A stretch of 64,000 bases of DNA from Methylocaldum sp035627495 (GTDB lineage Bacteria; Pseudomonadota; Gammaproteobacteria; Methylococcales; Methylococcaceae), in NCBI RefSeq assembly GCF_035627495.1, contig NZ_DASPLO010000167.1, positions 34,022 through 98,021 on the forward strand. Direction: 5' to 3'. How positions within the stretch are numbered: position 1 is the first letter of the stretch; every line of letters starts with the position of its first letter. The position numbers were made by a program, and so were the translations under genes. This document shows positions 27,495-36,940 of the stretch, in pieces. Below the pieces are notes generated by a model. That model made no database searches. It worked only from the letters and a program-made list of their open reading frames with translations, and was not told where the DNA came from.

Positions 27495-27983
27495 TTACGC
27501 CTTGGCTCCTTCCCGCTGCCAGTGCCCGGATTTTCCGCCTGCCTTCTCGAGCAGGCGAACCGACTGTATGGTCATTCCACGATCCACCGCCTTGCACATG
27601 TCATAAATGGTGAGAAGAGCCACCTGCACGGCGGTGAGCGCCTCCATTTCGACCCCGGTTTGCCCGACGGTCTTGACCGTGACTTCGCAGCGTAGCCGTT
27701 GGCTTTTCGGCTCCGGTTCCAGGACTACGTCCACATTCGTGATCGCGATGGGATGACAGAGCGGAATCAGCTCCGAGGTCTTCTTGCTGGCCATGATGCC
27801 GGCGATGCGGGCAATCCCCAGAACATCGCCTTTCTTGTGGCCGCCTTGCATGATCAACTCCAAGGTTTCGGGGCGCATCTCGATATACCCCTCGGCAATC
27901 GCCACCCGCTGAGTGGATTGTTTGTCCCCGACGTCGACCATATGGGCTGCGCCTGATTCGTTGAAATGAGTGAGCTTGCTCAT
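27495..27983 (-). CDS. moaC: cyclic pyranopterin monophosphate synthase MoaC
   Basis: A 162-residue protein from the ATG at 27983. It contains VDVGDKQSTQRVAIAEGYI, the active-site stretch KKTSELIPLCHPIAITNVD, and the signature TGVEMEALTAVQVALLTIYDMCKAVDRGM. MoaC forms cyclic pyranopterin in molybdenum-cofactor synthesis. The open frame continues upstream to 28436, but that extension lies antisense to the flavin-reductase gene and is not MoaC-like. No other moa gene is adjacent. Confidence 0.95.
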   Translation of the reverse strand: MSKLTHFNESGAAHMVDVGDKQSTQRVAIAEGYIEMRPETLELIMQGGHKKGDVLGIARIAGIMASKKTSELIPLCHPIAITNVDVVLEPEPKSQRLRCEVTVKTVGQTGVEMEALTAVQVALLTIYDMCKAVDRGMTIQSVRLLEKAGGKSGHWQREGAKA

Positions 27984-28061
27984 ACTGCGGTGGTCTGAAG
28001 CTAGGGGGATGGCAGTATTATAGAGCCGCAATGAACGCTTTTGCCGACCCGGAGGACGATA

Positions 28062-28571
28062 ATGAGTCAAGCCATAGCCGACTTGTTCAGACGAATCACC
28101 AGCGGCGTCTACGTCATCGGCGTCGCCGCCGGCGACCGGCGCAATGCGTTTACTGCGGCATGGGTGATGCCGGTATCTTTCGACCCGTTGCTGTTGGCGC
28201 TGAGCATCAATCCCCATCATTCGTCTTACGAATTGCTTAGGCAGGGCGGGGCGTTTTCGATCAATGTGCTGAGCCGGGAGCAGATGGACGTGGCAAGACA
28301 TTTCGGCGCTCCTGCCAGCATCGACAAGCTGGCGTCCGTGGGTTGGCGAAAGGGGCGCGGCGGTGTGCCGCTTTTGACAGAGGCCCTGGCCTGGTTCGAA
28401 TGCGATCTGGCCGGAGAATTTCCGGCTGGGGATCATGTGCTGGCGCTAGGGCGGGTTCTCAACGGCGCCTTGCTGCAGCCGAACGCAGAGCCGCTGACAT
28501 ACCGGGATACGGGCGATATGGACGGGGCATCGGCGATCTTTCCGGACCATTTTTCCGGTGCCGAACCTTGA
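28062..28571 (+). CDS. flavin-reductase-like (FMN-binding split barrel) protein
   Basis: A 169-residue protein of the flavin reductase-like fold. It has the typical FRRITSGVYVIGVAAGDRRNAFTAAWVMPVSFDPLLLALSI arrangement and FSINVLSREQMDVARHFG. Family members reduce free FMN/FAD or bind flavin for a partner oxygenase. No monooxygenase is adjacent, so the role is open. I chose the ATG at 28062 because GGAGG lies 6 bases upstream. It ends 8 bp before the convergent response regulator gene. Confidence 0.8.
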   Translation: MSQAIADLFRRITSGVYVIGVAAGDRRNAFTAAWVMPVSFDPLLLALSINPHHSSYELLRQGGAFSINVLSREQMDVARHFGAPASIDKLASVGWRKGRGGVPLLTEALAWFECDLAGEFPAGDHVLALGRVLNGALLQPNAEPLTYRDTGDMDGASAIFPDHFSGAEP

Positions 28572-28579
28572 TCGAGCGA

Positions 28580-29974
28580 TCAGCTCGATTCCTTCAAGCC
28601 GTACTTCCGGATCCGATACCGCAGTGTTTCGCGGGTCGTGCCGAGTGCGCGGGCGGCGGCGGTGACGTTGCCGTCGTGGCGCTCCAAGGTGGTTCGAATG
28701 ATATGGCAATCCATATCGTCCAAAGCCATGCGTCCGTCGAGCGGGATGAATAACCCGTCCTGAGTCTCCGATTCGCCTTGTAGAGTTCGTCTTACCTCCT
28801 GCCTGCGTAACTGCAACCATTCGGCCGGCAGCACCGGACCGTCGGCGAACAGCACGCAGCGCTCGATCACGTTCCGCAATTCCCGCACGTTGCCGGGCCA
28901 GTCGTGAGCCCGCAACTCGGCCCAGGCCGCATCCGGAACGACCTTGACTTGCTTGCCGGCCTTGGCGTTGAATTCGGCGACGAAAAGCCCCACCAGTTCT
29001 TCAAGGTCTTCCTTCACGTTCCGCAGCGGAGGCAGCGTAAGCTTGAACACGCTCAGGCGGTGATACAGATCGCCACGGAATTCGCCTTTGCGAACCATTT
29101 CCTCCAAATCCCGGTGACTCGCGGCCAGGATTTGCACATCGACCGAGATTTCCTTTTCCGAACCCAGCCGGCGGATCTTCCGGTCCTCAATCGCTTTGAG
29201 CAGCTTGGCCTGGAGGTCCGGGGCCATCTCCCCGATCTCGTCGAGGAACAAAGTGCCGCCTTCCGCTTGTTCGATCAATCCGCGGTGCCGCGAGACGGCT
29301 CCGGTGTAAGCGCCGGCTTCATGCCCGAACAATTCGGACTCCAGAAGCTCGCGCGGTAGTGCCGCGCAGTTGAGTTCGATCAGAGGACTCTGTGCCCGCT
29401 TCCCGCCGTAATGGAGTATGCGGGCCGCCAGTCCTTTGCCGGTGCCGGTTTCGCCGCCGATGATCAAGGCGCTGAACGGCACCTGAGTCAGTCGTGTCAA
29501 CATTTCGCGCACCCGCTGGGCCGCCCGGCTTTTGCCGACGTAGGCTTCCGGCGAATAACGGCGATGGCTCTGGCGGGCTTGTTGCGCGAGGCGTTTCTGC
29601 GCGTGGGCGCTGCGGGCGGCGCCCGCGATCACCAAATCCAGCCGCGCCAGCTCACATGGCTTTTCGAGAAAATCGTACGCACCCAATCGCAAAGCCCGCA
29701 CCGAATCCGGCACGCTGCCGTAGCCCGTGAGCAGCAGCCATTCGGTATTGGCGACTTGCCCCTGAACGGATTCCATGAAATCCAGTGCATTACCATCCGG
29801 CAGATGCATATCGGACAGGATCAGCAGGGGTTCCAAGCCTTGTTCCAGAAGCAGCTTTTTCGCGTCCTCGAGGTCTTTTGCCCACTCCACATCCCAACCC
29901 GCTTTGCGATAGTGGCGGGTCAGCTCGGAGCCGAGCAAGGTTTCGTCTTCGATGATCAGTAAGGTATTAAGCAC
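28580..29974 (-). CDS. sigma-54 dependent response regulator (NtrC family)
   Basis: A 464-residue regulator. The receiver domain (1-120) has acidic residues ED at 9-10, phospho-acceptor D55 (ILSDMHLP) and the lysine in EKPCE. The AAA+ domain has Walker A GETGTGKG, the sigma54-contact loop as GAYTGA (a Tyr variant of GAFTGA), and Walker B GTLFLDEIGEM. A Fis-type helix-turn-helix ends the protein (GNVTAAARALGTTRETLRYRIRKYGL). The start is GTG. It lies 7 bp after the histidine kinase, its evident partner. Target genes are unknown. Confidence 0.92.
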   Translation of the reverse strand: MLNTLLIIEDETLLGSELTRHYRKAGWDVEWAKDLEDAKKLLLEQGLEPLLILSDMHLPDGNALDFMESVQGQVANTEWLLLTGYGSVPDSVRALRLGAYDFLEKPCELARLDLVIAGAARSAHAQKRLAQQARQSHRRYSPEAYVGKSRAAQRVREMLTRLTQVPFSALIIGGETGTGKGLAARILHYGGKRAQSPLIELNCAALPRELLESELFGHEAGAYTGAVSRHRGLIEQAEGGTLFLDEIGEMAPDLQAKLLKAIEDRKIRRLGSEKEISVDVQILAASHRDLEEMVRKGEFRGDLYHRLSVFKLTLPPLRNVKEDLEELVGLFVAEFNAKAGKQVKVVPDAAWAELRAHDWPGNVRELRNVIERCVLFADGPVLPAEWLQLRRQEVRRTLQGESETQDGLFIPLDGRMALDDMDCHIIRTTLERHDGNVTAAARALGTTRETLRYRIRKYGLKESS

Positions 29975-29981
29975 GGCACAA

Positions 29982-31493
29982 TCAGGCGCAACGACAGGGA
30001 AGCGTTAAACTCACCCGAGCCCCGTGAGGCTCGACATTCGAAAGATCCATCTGCCCGCCCTGCTCGCGCACGAAACGCTGAACCATGGCGAGCCCGAGAC
30101 CCGTACCGCCCGGACGACCGGTTGCGAAGGGGCGAATGCCGCTTTGGAGGATCTCTTCGGGGAATCCCGGTCCATCGTCGCTAACCGTGAGAAGAATTCG
30201 GTCCTCGTCCTTATAGGCACGAATGTCTATCGAACCGCTTTGATCTCTGAGAGCCTGGGCCGAGTTCAAAATCAAATTGAGCAGCGTCTGCCGCAAACCG
30301 CATTCCGGCAGGCGGCATGCCAACTTGTCCGGAGCGGCCCAATCGAGCCGAATGTCGGGTTGGATCTGGTAACGCGTCAGCGCGACCAATTCGCGAATCA
30401 ATACGGCGACATCGAATTCGCCGACGGGTGCCGGCGTATGCCTGCCGTGATCGAGCAATTCGTTGAGGAGACGTCCCATCCGCTTTAGCTCGGCGATGAT
30501 CAAGTCGACCCGGTCGGTCTGTTCCGGATCGCCGATCTCGTCGCGGAGATTGGCGCAACTCATTTGGATTCCCGCGAGGGGATTACGCAACTCATGGGCG
30601 ATGCCGGCGGCCAACTCACCGACCGCCGCCAGCCGTTCGGTGCGGGATAAATCGGCCTGTTGCTCCAGCAGTGCCCTGGTGGCCAATCGAACTTCGCCTT
30701 CGAGGGATTCCGCATAATGACGCCTGGCCTCCTCCAGTTCGGCCAAAAGCTTAACCATATCGTTATAGCTATTGAACACCGGCAGCAAGAGCGGATCGAT
30801 ACGTGCGGTGTCGATCGGCGTGAAATCTTCGTGGGCGAGGCGCAGAAGCAACTCCTGGAGATTGTGCAGCGGGGCCAGGATTTGACGGCGGAAGAATAAC
30901 GTGCCGAACAGCAGCATTGCCGCCAATATCCCGAAAGCCAGCACGATTTCGGTCCGGGTCGCATGGCCGATATCCTCTACCAGGCGCTCCCGTTCCAGCG
31001 TTTCCGCATCCAGCATCGCGCCGGTGATGCTCAAAGCATGCAGTAAAAGGGTTTCCTGGCGTTCCGGGGAAAGGTGCTCGCCGGTGATGTCGATAATCAG
31101 TCGGCTGACCTCGGTCAGTTTTTTCGGAGTGTCGACCGCGACGTGATAATCATGGCGCGCCAATTCGGCGAGTTCCAGGGATAGCTTGGAGAGTTGTTGC
31201 GCATTCAGGCGCCGGTTTCCCCCGGTTGTGAAGTAACCTGTCAGCGCTTCCTGCAATTCGAACGCGACTCCTTGAATGCGATGGGTATAGCCGACGTAGG
31301 TGCGTATGGTCTCAAACCGCTCCAGGTTGCGCCAAATCATACCGCCGAGCAGGGCGAGCGCAAGTAAAAGAAGGCCGAGCAGCGCCCAGCCACGCAGCTG
31401 GGCATAACGATAGGAAAATGGTTTCACGATCCGGTTCCCCAAAGGCTCAAGGATGCCGGCAGCGGCTTCCTCTGATTCTATCCCTCTGCCCAT
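29982..31493 (-). CDS. membrane sensor histidine kinase (NtrB-like)
   Basis: A 503-residue kinase with two membrane segments (about 35-54 and 183-203) enclosing a helical periplasmic sensor of about 130 residues, then a HAMP-like linker. The H-box is VGELAAGIAHELRNPLAGIQ, the N box LNLILNSAQALRD, and the G boxes SDDGPGFP and GGTGLGLA. With the downstream NtrC-type regulator it forms a complete two-component pair. The upstream same-strand gene encodes a DUF2490 protein 51 bp away, so the three may form one transcript. Confidence 0.9.
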   Translation of the reverse strand: MGRGIESEEAAAGILEPLGNRIVKPFSYRYAQLRGWALLGLLLLALALLGGMIWRNLERFETIRTYVGYTHRIQGVAFELQEALTGYFTTGGNRRLNAQQLSKLSLELAELARHDYHVAVDTPKKLTEVSRLIIDITGEHLSPERQETLLLHALSITGAMLDAETLERERLVEDIGHATRTEIVLAFGILAAMLLFGTLFFRRQILAPLHNLQELLLRLAHEDFTPIDTARIDPLLLPVFNSYNDMVKLLAELEEARRHYAESLEGEVRLATRALLEQQADLSRTERLAAVGELAAGIAHELRNPLAGIQMSCANLRDEIGDPEQTDRVDLIIAELKRMGRLLNELLDHGRHTPAPVGEFDVAVLIRELVALTRYQIQPDIRLDWAAPDKLACRLPECGLRQTLLNLILNSAQALRDQSGSIDIRAYKDEDRILLTVSDDGPGFPEEILQSGIRPFATGRPGGTGLGLAMVQRFVREQGGQMDLSNVEPHGARVSLTLPCRCA

Positions 31494-31544
31494 GATCCGA
31501 TAAAAGCCGGTTGTTCTAGAGATGAAGCTGTGCCCGTCGGAATA

Positions 31545-32258
31545 TCAATAATTCAGCAAGAGGCTTGCCGACAATACATGGCTGATTCGGTCCGGAGCCT
31601 CGGCTCTGCGGATGTATTGATTCATGTAGCCGATCTCGGTCTTGATGTGCTTGTCGAAGTTATAGCCTAGCCCTACAAACACCCTATTCTGATCAAGCCC
31701 GTCATCCGCGCCCCAATCGGCTTTGCTAATATTGACGAACACTTCTTCCCAGCCCACGAGGCTGAAGTCGCGCGCAAAGGCGAGCGGGACGGACAGCTTC
31801 ACGAATTGGCGGAAACGCCAGCCGACATCATCGCCGGTTTCGGCGAAACGCTGTTCGAGCCGGGATCGGCTGCTGAAGCTGCCCAAGGCGGTGGACTGTG
31901 TCCATAAGAACTGCTGCCAGATGCGATTTTCGTCAAAGCGCCGCCGGGCGAACGGCCGATCGGTGAAAATCCACGCGTATCCCAGCCAAACGCTTGCCCG
32001 GTCATTGAGCGCATAGCCCAGCGCGGGCCTCATCATGCTCTGCGACAGGCGGGACGTATCTTCGCCGAAACGTCCCTGGCCTTCGAGCCAGTAGCGGATG
32101 CTCTGAAACTTCGGATCGATAAACCCGAATCCTCCCACCGCGGTGATATTGCCCCAGGTTTGGAAGTCCTCGACCGTATCGGCTGTGGTCGGATGCGGCG
32201 CCCCCAAGACGATTGCCGATAACAGCCAGACGAGGCGTTGATTCCAGCGGTCTTTCAT
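31545..32258 (-). CDS. DUF2490 outer-membrane-like protein
   Basis: A 237-residue protein with a signal peptide (about 1-26, cleavage after TTA) and DUF2490 features: FQTWGNITAVGGF, WLEGQGRF, repeated amphipathic beta segments, and a C-terminal segment HVLSASLLLNY ending in an aromatic residue, as expected of an outer-membrane beta-barrel. Function of the family is unknown. It precedes the two-component pair on the same strand, raising the possibility of a sensory or envelope-stress connection. Confidence 0.75.
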   Translation of the reverse strand: MKDRWNQRLVWLLSAIVLGAPHPTTADTVEDFQTWGNITAVGGFGFIDPKFQSIRYWLEGQGRFGEDTSRLSQSMMRPALGYALNDRASVWLGYAWIFTDRPFARRRFDENRIWQQFLWTQSTALGSFSSRSRLEQRFAETGDDVGWRFRQFVKLSVPLAFARDFSLVGWEEVFVNISKADWGADDGLDQNRVFVGLGYNFDKHIKTEIGYMNQYIRRAEAPDRISHVLSASLLLNY

Positions 32259-32342
32259 CGTGTGCCCTGTCTACTCAAAATCGATCTGGATATTATCGGG
32301 TCAAAACTACAGGGGTCAAACTTGTTTCGACCTGGCAACGCT

Positions 32343-33236
32343 TTAAGGCTTCGTCAGACGCTGTTCCGCCTCCCGATATTTTTCGGCTGTTTTGGCGATC
32401 ACTTCGGACGGCAGATGGGGAGCCGGAGGCTGTTTGTCCCAAGTAAGGGTTTCCAAATAATCCCGCACGAATTGCTTGTCGAAGCTGGGCGGGCTGATGC
32501 CGACCCGGTACTGATCGACCGGCCAGAAACGGGACGAATCCGGGGTCAGCGCCTCATCGATCAAATAAAGCTGTCCGGAACTATCCAAGCCGAATTCGAA
32601 CTTGGTGTCGGCGATGATGATGCCTCGTTCGAGGGCGTAGGCCGCCGCCCCCGTGTAGAGTTTTAGGCTGATCCGGCTGACGTGTTCAGCCAGGTCTTTT
32701 CCGAGCAGTTCGGCGGTCTTTTCGAAGCTGATATTTTCGTCGTGGCTGCCGAATTCCGCCTTAGTCGAAGGCGTGAAAATGGCTTCCGGCAATTTCTCCG
32801 CGAGCTGCAATCCCGATGGCAGTGGAATACCGCAAACCGCGCCTGTTTTTTGATAATCCTTCCAGCCGGAACCGATCAGATAGCCGCGCACGACGGCCTC
32901 CACGGGAAGCGGTCTGAGCTTTTTGACGACGATACCCCGCCCTTCCACCTGCGCCCGCTCGGCGGAGTCGGAAAGCACTTGATCCAGCGTCAGGCCGGAT
33001 AAATGGTTCGGAATAATGTGCCCGAGCTTTCCGAACCAGAAATTGGAAACCGACGTGAGCACCCGGCCTTTTCCGGGAATGGGATCGGGCAGGATGCAAT
33101 CGAACGCGGACAGGCGGTCGGTCGTGACGATCAGCATGTGATCGCCGTCGATGTCGTAAATGTCGCGGACCTTGCCGCGACCGCGAAGGCTCAAGCTGTG
33201 CAGCGAGCTTTCGTACAGGGTTTCGGGGGCGTTCAT
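32343..33236 (-). CDS. purC: phosphoribosylaminoimidazole-succinocarboxamide synthase
   Basis: A 297-residue SAICAR synthetase of the longer type. It has the N-terminal RGRGKVRDIYDIDGDHMLIVTTDRLSAFD, VVRGYLIGSGWKDY, and GIIIADTKFEFGLD followed by LIDEALTPDSSRFWP. It catalyses the ATP-dependent joining of aspartate to CAIR in purine synthesis. I chose the ATG at 33236 because AGAGG is 4 bases upstream; the ATG at 33239 overlaps the ribosome site. It is a single gene here, upstream of the DUF2490 gene by 84 bp. Confidence 0.95.
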   Translation of the reverse strand: MNAPETLYESSLHSLSLRGRGKVRDIYDIDGDHMLIVTTDRLSAFDCILPDPIPGKGRVLTSVSNFWFGKLGHIIPNHLSGLTLDQVLSDSAERAQVEGRGIVVKKLRPLPVEAVVRGYLIGSGWKDYQKTGAVCGIPLPSGLQLAEKLPEAIFTPSTKAEFGSHDENISFEKTAELLGKDLAEHVSRISLKLYTGAAAYALERGIIIADTKFEFGLDSSGQLYLIDEALTPDSSRFWPVDQYRVGISPPSFDKQFVRDYLETLTWDKQPPAPHLPSEVIAKTAEKYREAEQRLTKP

Positions 33237-33420
33237 CATTCCTCTTCGGTAAAAGTGGTTGAAACGGTTTAGCTGGAGCAGACCGAATCGGCTGCGTCGC
33301 TGCGCGCCGTGAGACACGGCCTAAGAAGCGGCTTCCAAGCCAGAGCTGCGGGCTTTATGAATGACCGCCAATCATGTAACTTTGTCTCTTTTACTGCAAG
33401 AATAAAAGACCATTCCAATC

Positions 33421-34248
33421 ATGACTTGGCTCGGCAAGGTCGTCGGCGGGACGTTCGGCTTCTTCATGGGCGGACCGTTATTCGCAGTCCTGGGCGCTGC
33501 CTTGGGGCACCAGTTCGACCGGAGCGTGGGCAATGTCGGCCTGCTGCAAGCGGACCTCGCTCCCGGCGCGCGGAATCGCGTGCAGATGGCCTTTTTCACC
33601 GCCACCTTTTCTGTCATGGGACACGTCGCCAAAGCCGACGGACGGGTGTCGGAAGCCGAAATCAAAGCCGCGCGCGCGATCATGAACCGGATGGAGCTTT
33701 CGGACGACATGCGCAAAACGGCCATCCGCCTGTTCAACGAAGGCAAACGTCCCGATTTTCCGCTGGATGGCACCTTGGACCAATTTCGAGCCGAATGCCA
33801 CCGCCGGTCTTCGCTGCTGCGCGTGTTCACCGAAATCCAGCTGGAAGCGGCTTTTGCCGACGGCGGGCTCCATGCCACCGAGGAGCAGTTGCTGCTTCGG
33901 ATCTGCGACCGGCTCCAATTCTCCCGCTTCGAGTTTCACGCCATTAAGGCCCGCATGGAAGCGGAGCTGCGATTCGCTCGCGCCGGAAGCCGCTACTCTC
34001 AATGGAGTCGGCAGCGAGCCGCTTCGGCCCGCCAGCCGTCGCCCGCCGATGCCTATGCGGTCCTGGGCATCGTGCCTTCGGCCAGCGACGGAGAGATCAG
34101 GCGTGCTTACCGAAAACTCATGAGTCAGCACCATCCCGACAAATTGGTGGCCAACGGTTTACCCGAGGAAATGGTCAAACTAGCCACCGAGAAAACCCAG
34201 CAAATCCGCAGCGCGTATGAAATTATCGCCAAGGCACGCAAACTCTGA
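33421..34248 (+). CDS. djlA: co-chaperone DjlA
   Basis: A 275-residue protein with the DjlA layout: an N-terminal glycine-rich membrane helix (GGTFGFFMGGPLFAVLGAALGHQFDRS), a TerB-like helical domain (about 50-180), and a C-terminal J domain (about 208-275) with the HPD motif in SQHHPDKL. It stimulates DnaK at the inner membrane and, in E. coli, affects the Rcs pathway. The yajQ gene follows 42 bp downstream on the same strand. Confidence 0.93.
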   Translation: MTWLGKVVGGTFGFFMGGPLFAVLGAALGHQFDRSVGNVGLLQADLAPGARNRVQMAFFTATFSVMGHVAKADGRVSEAEIKAARAIMNRMELSDDMRKTAIRLFNEGKRPDFPLDGTLDQFRAECHRRSSLLRVFTEIQLEAAFADGGLHATEEQLLLRICDRLQFSRFEFHAIKARMEAELRFARAGSRYSQWSRQRAASARQPSPADAYAVLGIVPSASDGEIRRAYRKLMSQHHPDKLVANGLPEEMVKLATEKTQQIRSAYEIIAKARKL

Positions 34249-34290
34249 GCGCTCGCGACGCTTTTAACACACGCTCTGAGAGGACATGTT

Positions 34291-34773
34291 ATGCCATCCT
34301 TCGATATCGTATCGGAAGTCAATCTGCACGAAGTAAGCAATGCGGTCGACCAAGCCAACCGCGAAGTCGGCACCCGCTTCGATTTCAAAGGTTCGGACGC
34401 CCGTTACGAACTGGCGGAAGCCGTCGTGACCTTGCACGCGCAGGGGGAGTTCCAGCTTCAGCAGATGCTGGACATCCTGCACACCAAACTGGCCAAGCGC
34501 GGCATCGACATCGCCTGTCTCAAGATCGATCCGCCTCAGGTTTTCGGCAAGCAGGCACGTCAGACCGTAACCTTACGGCAGGGGATCGATTCGACACTGG
34601 CTAGAACCATCGTCAAGCTGATCAAGGACAGCAAGCTCAAAGTGCAAGCCGCGATCCAGGGCGAACAGGTCCGGGTGACGGGCAAGAAAAGGGACGATCT
34701 GCAGGATGCCATCGCCCTGCTGCGCGATGCCAAGCTGGAATTGCCTTTGCAGTATGTGAATTTCCGGGATTGA
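34291..34773 (+). CDS. yajQ: YajQ-family nucleotide-binding protein
   Basis: A 160-residue YajQ protein: MPSFDIVSEVNLHEVSNAVDQANRE, TRFDFKGSDARYEL, the central Lys/Arg-rich KIDPPQVFGKQARQTVTLRQGID, and the terminal LELPLQYVNFRD. Xanthomonas and Pseudomonas homologues bind cyclic di-GMP and modulate transcription, which fits the presence of a c-di-GMP enzyme in this window; direct linkage is not shown. The start ATG follows AGAGGA by 6 bases. Confidence 0.93.
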   Translation: MPSFDIVSEVNLHEVSNAVDQANREVGTRFDFKGSDARYELAEAVVTLHAQGEFQLQQMLDILHTKLAKRGIDIACLKIDPPQVFGKQARQTVTLRQGIDSTLARTIVKLIKDSKLKVQAAIQGEQVRVTGKKRDDLQDAIALLRDAKLELPLQYVNFRD

Positions 34774-34802
34774 TCGGGTTTGGCCGGAGCGCTCCCGCAA
34801 TA

Positions 34803-35531
34803 TCAGCCCAAATCTCCCCAGATCGCCTGTATTGCCGATAATGCGGCGAGCACGGCGGTTTCCGTTCGGAGGATGCGCGGTCCGAGTCGAACTGCGGTGA
34901 AACCGGCTTCTCGGGCTAGGGCCCGCTCCGTCGCGGCGAAGCCGCCTTCGGGTCCCGAGAGCAGACATACCGAACCTTCCGGCTGCGGCAGATCCCTTAA
35001 GCCGACCGCGCCCTGTGGGTCGAAGAACAGCCGCAAGCCTTCGCGTCCGGCAATCCAGTCCTCCAGCTCGGCCGGCTCTTCGACCTCGGGCACCCGGTTC
35101 CGGCCGCATTGCTCGCAGGCGCTGCGCGCCACTTTCTGCCAGTGCTGGTGCCGGTTTCCGCGCCGCGCTTCGTCGAGGCGAACCACGCAATGTTCCGTGA
35201 ACAAGGGCGTAATGCGGGTCACCCCGAGCTCCACGGCTTTTTGGATGGCGAGATCCATGCGTTCGCCGCGCGAGATTCCGAGGCCGAGATGGGTGATGAG
35301 CGACGATTCGACTTCGCGGTTTCGGCGGTCACCGATTTCCAGGCGGACCTCGTCGCGTACGATATCCGAAACGCGAGCCGAATATTCGCTTCCGTCGCCG
35401 TTGAATACGGTTAAATCCGTCCCCTTCTTGAGGCGAAGCACGGTGCGGAGATAATGGGCGCTTTCCTCGTCCAGCCGCAGGACAGCGCCTTCTTCAAGCG
35501 TTCGTGGAAGATAAAGCCTGGAAATCCGCAT
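34803..35531 (-). CDS. rsmE: 16S rRNA (uracil1498-N3)-methyltransferase
   Basis: A 242-residue SPOUT-class enzyme. It begins MRISRLYLPRTLEEGAVLRLDEESAHYL with the PUA-like N domain and has the SAM-binding knot (VCLLSGPEGGFAATERALAREAGF, RLGPRILRTETAVLAALSAIQ). It methylates U1498 of 16S rRNA using SAM. Its start is 2 bp from the bioA stop, so it is likely the distal gene of the metF-bioA-rsmE run. Confidence 0.95.
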   Translation of the reverse strand: MRISRLYLPRTLEEGAVLRLDEESAHYLRTVLRLKKGTDLTVFNGDGSEYSARVSDIVRDEVRLEIGDRRNREVESSLITHLGLGISRGERMDLAIQKAVELGVTRITPLFTEHCVVRLDEARRGNRHQHWQKVARSACEQCGRNRVPEVEEPAELEDWIAGREGLRLFFDPQGAVGLRDLPQPEGSVCLLSGPEGGFAATERALAREAGFTAVRLGPRILRTETAVLAALSAIQAIWGDLG

Positions 35532-35533
35532 TA

Positions 35534-36883
35534 CTAGTCTCCCGTCGCGATATCGATGGCTTCGCCCGTAACCTCCGCCATGAAGCGGATTTCATCGGGG
35601 GTGATGACGTAAGGCGGCATGAGATAGACGACGTTGCCCAAAGGACGCAATAACACGCCCCGCGCCAATCCGTGCCGGTAAGCCCGAAGGCCCCGCCGCT
35701 CCTGCCAGGGATAGGGCTCTCTCGTGGCTTTGTTTTTGACCAGCTCGATGGCAAGGATCATTCCGGTTTGGCGGACTTCGGCGACGTGCGGATGATGTTT
35801 GAATCCCGCCGCGGATTCGGCCATCGTCTGCGCCAACAGCTTGTTGGCCGCCAAGGTATTGCCCCGTTCGAATAAATCCAGAGTCGCCAGCGCCGCACGG
35901 CAAGCCAGGGCGTTTCCGGTGTAGCTGTGGGAATGCAAAAAGGCTTTGAGCTTGGCGTATTCGTCGTAAAAGGCATGGTAAACCGCCTCGGTCGTCAGCA
36001 CGCAAGACAGCGGCAAGTAACCGCCGGTCAGTCCCTTCGACAAACACATGAAATCCGGCCGTATTTCGGCCTGTTCGCAGGCAAACAAAGTGCCGGTGCG
36101 TCCAAAACCCACGGCGATCTCGTCGGCGATGAAATGCACGCCGTACCGGTCGCAGGCTTCCCGCAGGAGCTTGAGGTAAACCGGATCGTACATGCGCATG
36201 CCGCCAGCGCATTGGACCAAGGGTTCGACGATGACGGCGCACGCTTCCGCGGCATGATCGGCCAAGGTACGTTCCATCTCGGCAAACTTCCGGCGCGAAT
36301 GATCCGCCCAGGATTCGCCCGGCTCGCGGTGATAGCAGTCGGGACTCTCGACGGTGAAGGCTTTCAGCAGCAGGGGCTCGTAGGTTTCCTTGTAGAGCGG
36401 CACATCGCCGACGGCCAAAGCGCCCAAGGTTTCGCCGTGATAGCTGTTGCTCAATGTGATGAAGCGGGTTTTCTCCGGCTTCCCGGCGTTCCGCCAGAAG
36501 TGGAAGCTCATTTTGAGCGCCACCTCCACGGCGGACGAACCGTTGTCGGCGTAGAAACAGCGGGACAATCCTTGCGGAGCGAGACGGGTCAGCCGTTCGG
36601 CCAATTGCACCGCCGGCTCGTGCGTGAATCCCGCCAGGATCACATGTTCCAGCGATTCGAGCTGATCCTTGAGCGCCGCGTTGATGTACGGATGGCTATG
36701 GCCGAACAGATTCACCCACCAGGAACTGATGGCATCGAGATACCGATTGCCGTCGAAATCCTCCAGCCACACGCCCTGCCCGCGTTTGATCGGAATCGGC
36801 GGCAGGGTTTCGTGGTCCTTCATTTGGGTGCAGGGATGCCAGAGAACGGCGAGATCGCGGGTGACCCAGTCGTGGTTTTGCAT
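35534..36883 (-). CDS. bioA: adenosylmethionine-8-amino-7-oxononanoate aminotransferase
   Basis: A 449-residue PLP enzyme. BioA-specific features are the start LWHPCTQMKDHE, SSWWVNLFGHSHP, the YHGETLGALAVGD loop, DEIAVGFGRTGTLFACEQA, and the PLP lysine in LSKGLTGGYLPLS. It makes DAPA in biotin synthesis and unusually uses SAM as amino donor, which fits its place behind metK, ahcY and metF. No other bio genes are nearby. Confidence 0.96.
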   Translation of the reverse strand: MQNHDWVTRDLAVLWHPCTQMKDHETLPPIPIKRGQGVWLEDFDGNRYLDAISSWWVNLFGHSHPYINAALKDQLESLEHVILAGFTHEPAVQLAERLTRLAPQGLSRCFYADNGSSAVEVALKMSFHFWRNAGKPEKTRFITLSNSYHGETLGALAVGDVPLYKETYEPLLLKAFTVESPDCYHREPGESWADHSRRKFAEMERTLADHAAEACAVIVEPLVQCAGGMRMYDPVYLKLLREACDRYGVHFIADEIAVGFGRTGTLFACEQAEIRPDFMCLSKGLTGGYLPLSCVLTTEAVYHAFYDEYAKLKAFLHSHSYTGNALACRAALATLDLFERGNTLAANKLLAQTMAESAAGFKHHPHVAEVRQTGMILAIELVKNKATREPYPWQERRGLRAYRHGLARGVLLRPLGNVVYLMPPYVITPDEIRFMAEVTGEAIDIATGD

Positions 36884-36940
36884 AGTGCGAATAGCCCGAA
36901 TCGAAGGTCTTGTCGCCGGTGTCCCTAACCTACCGGCGAA

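Noticed and set aside
27984..28436. N-terminal extension of MoaC
   Set aside because: Antisense to the flavin-reductase-like gene and not MoaC-like; the ATG at 27983 gives the standard protein.
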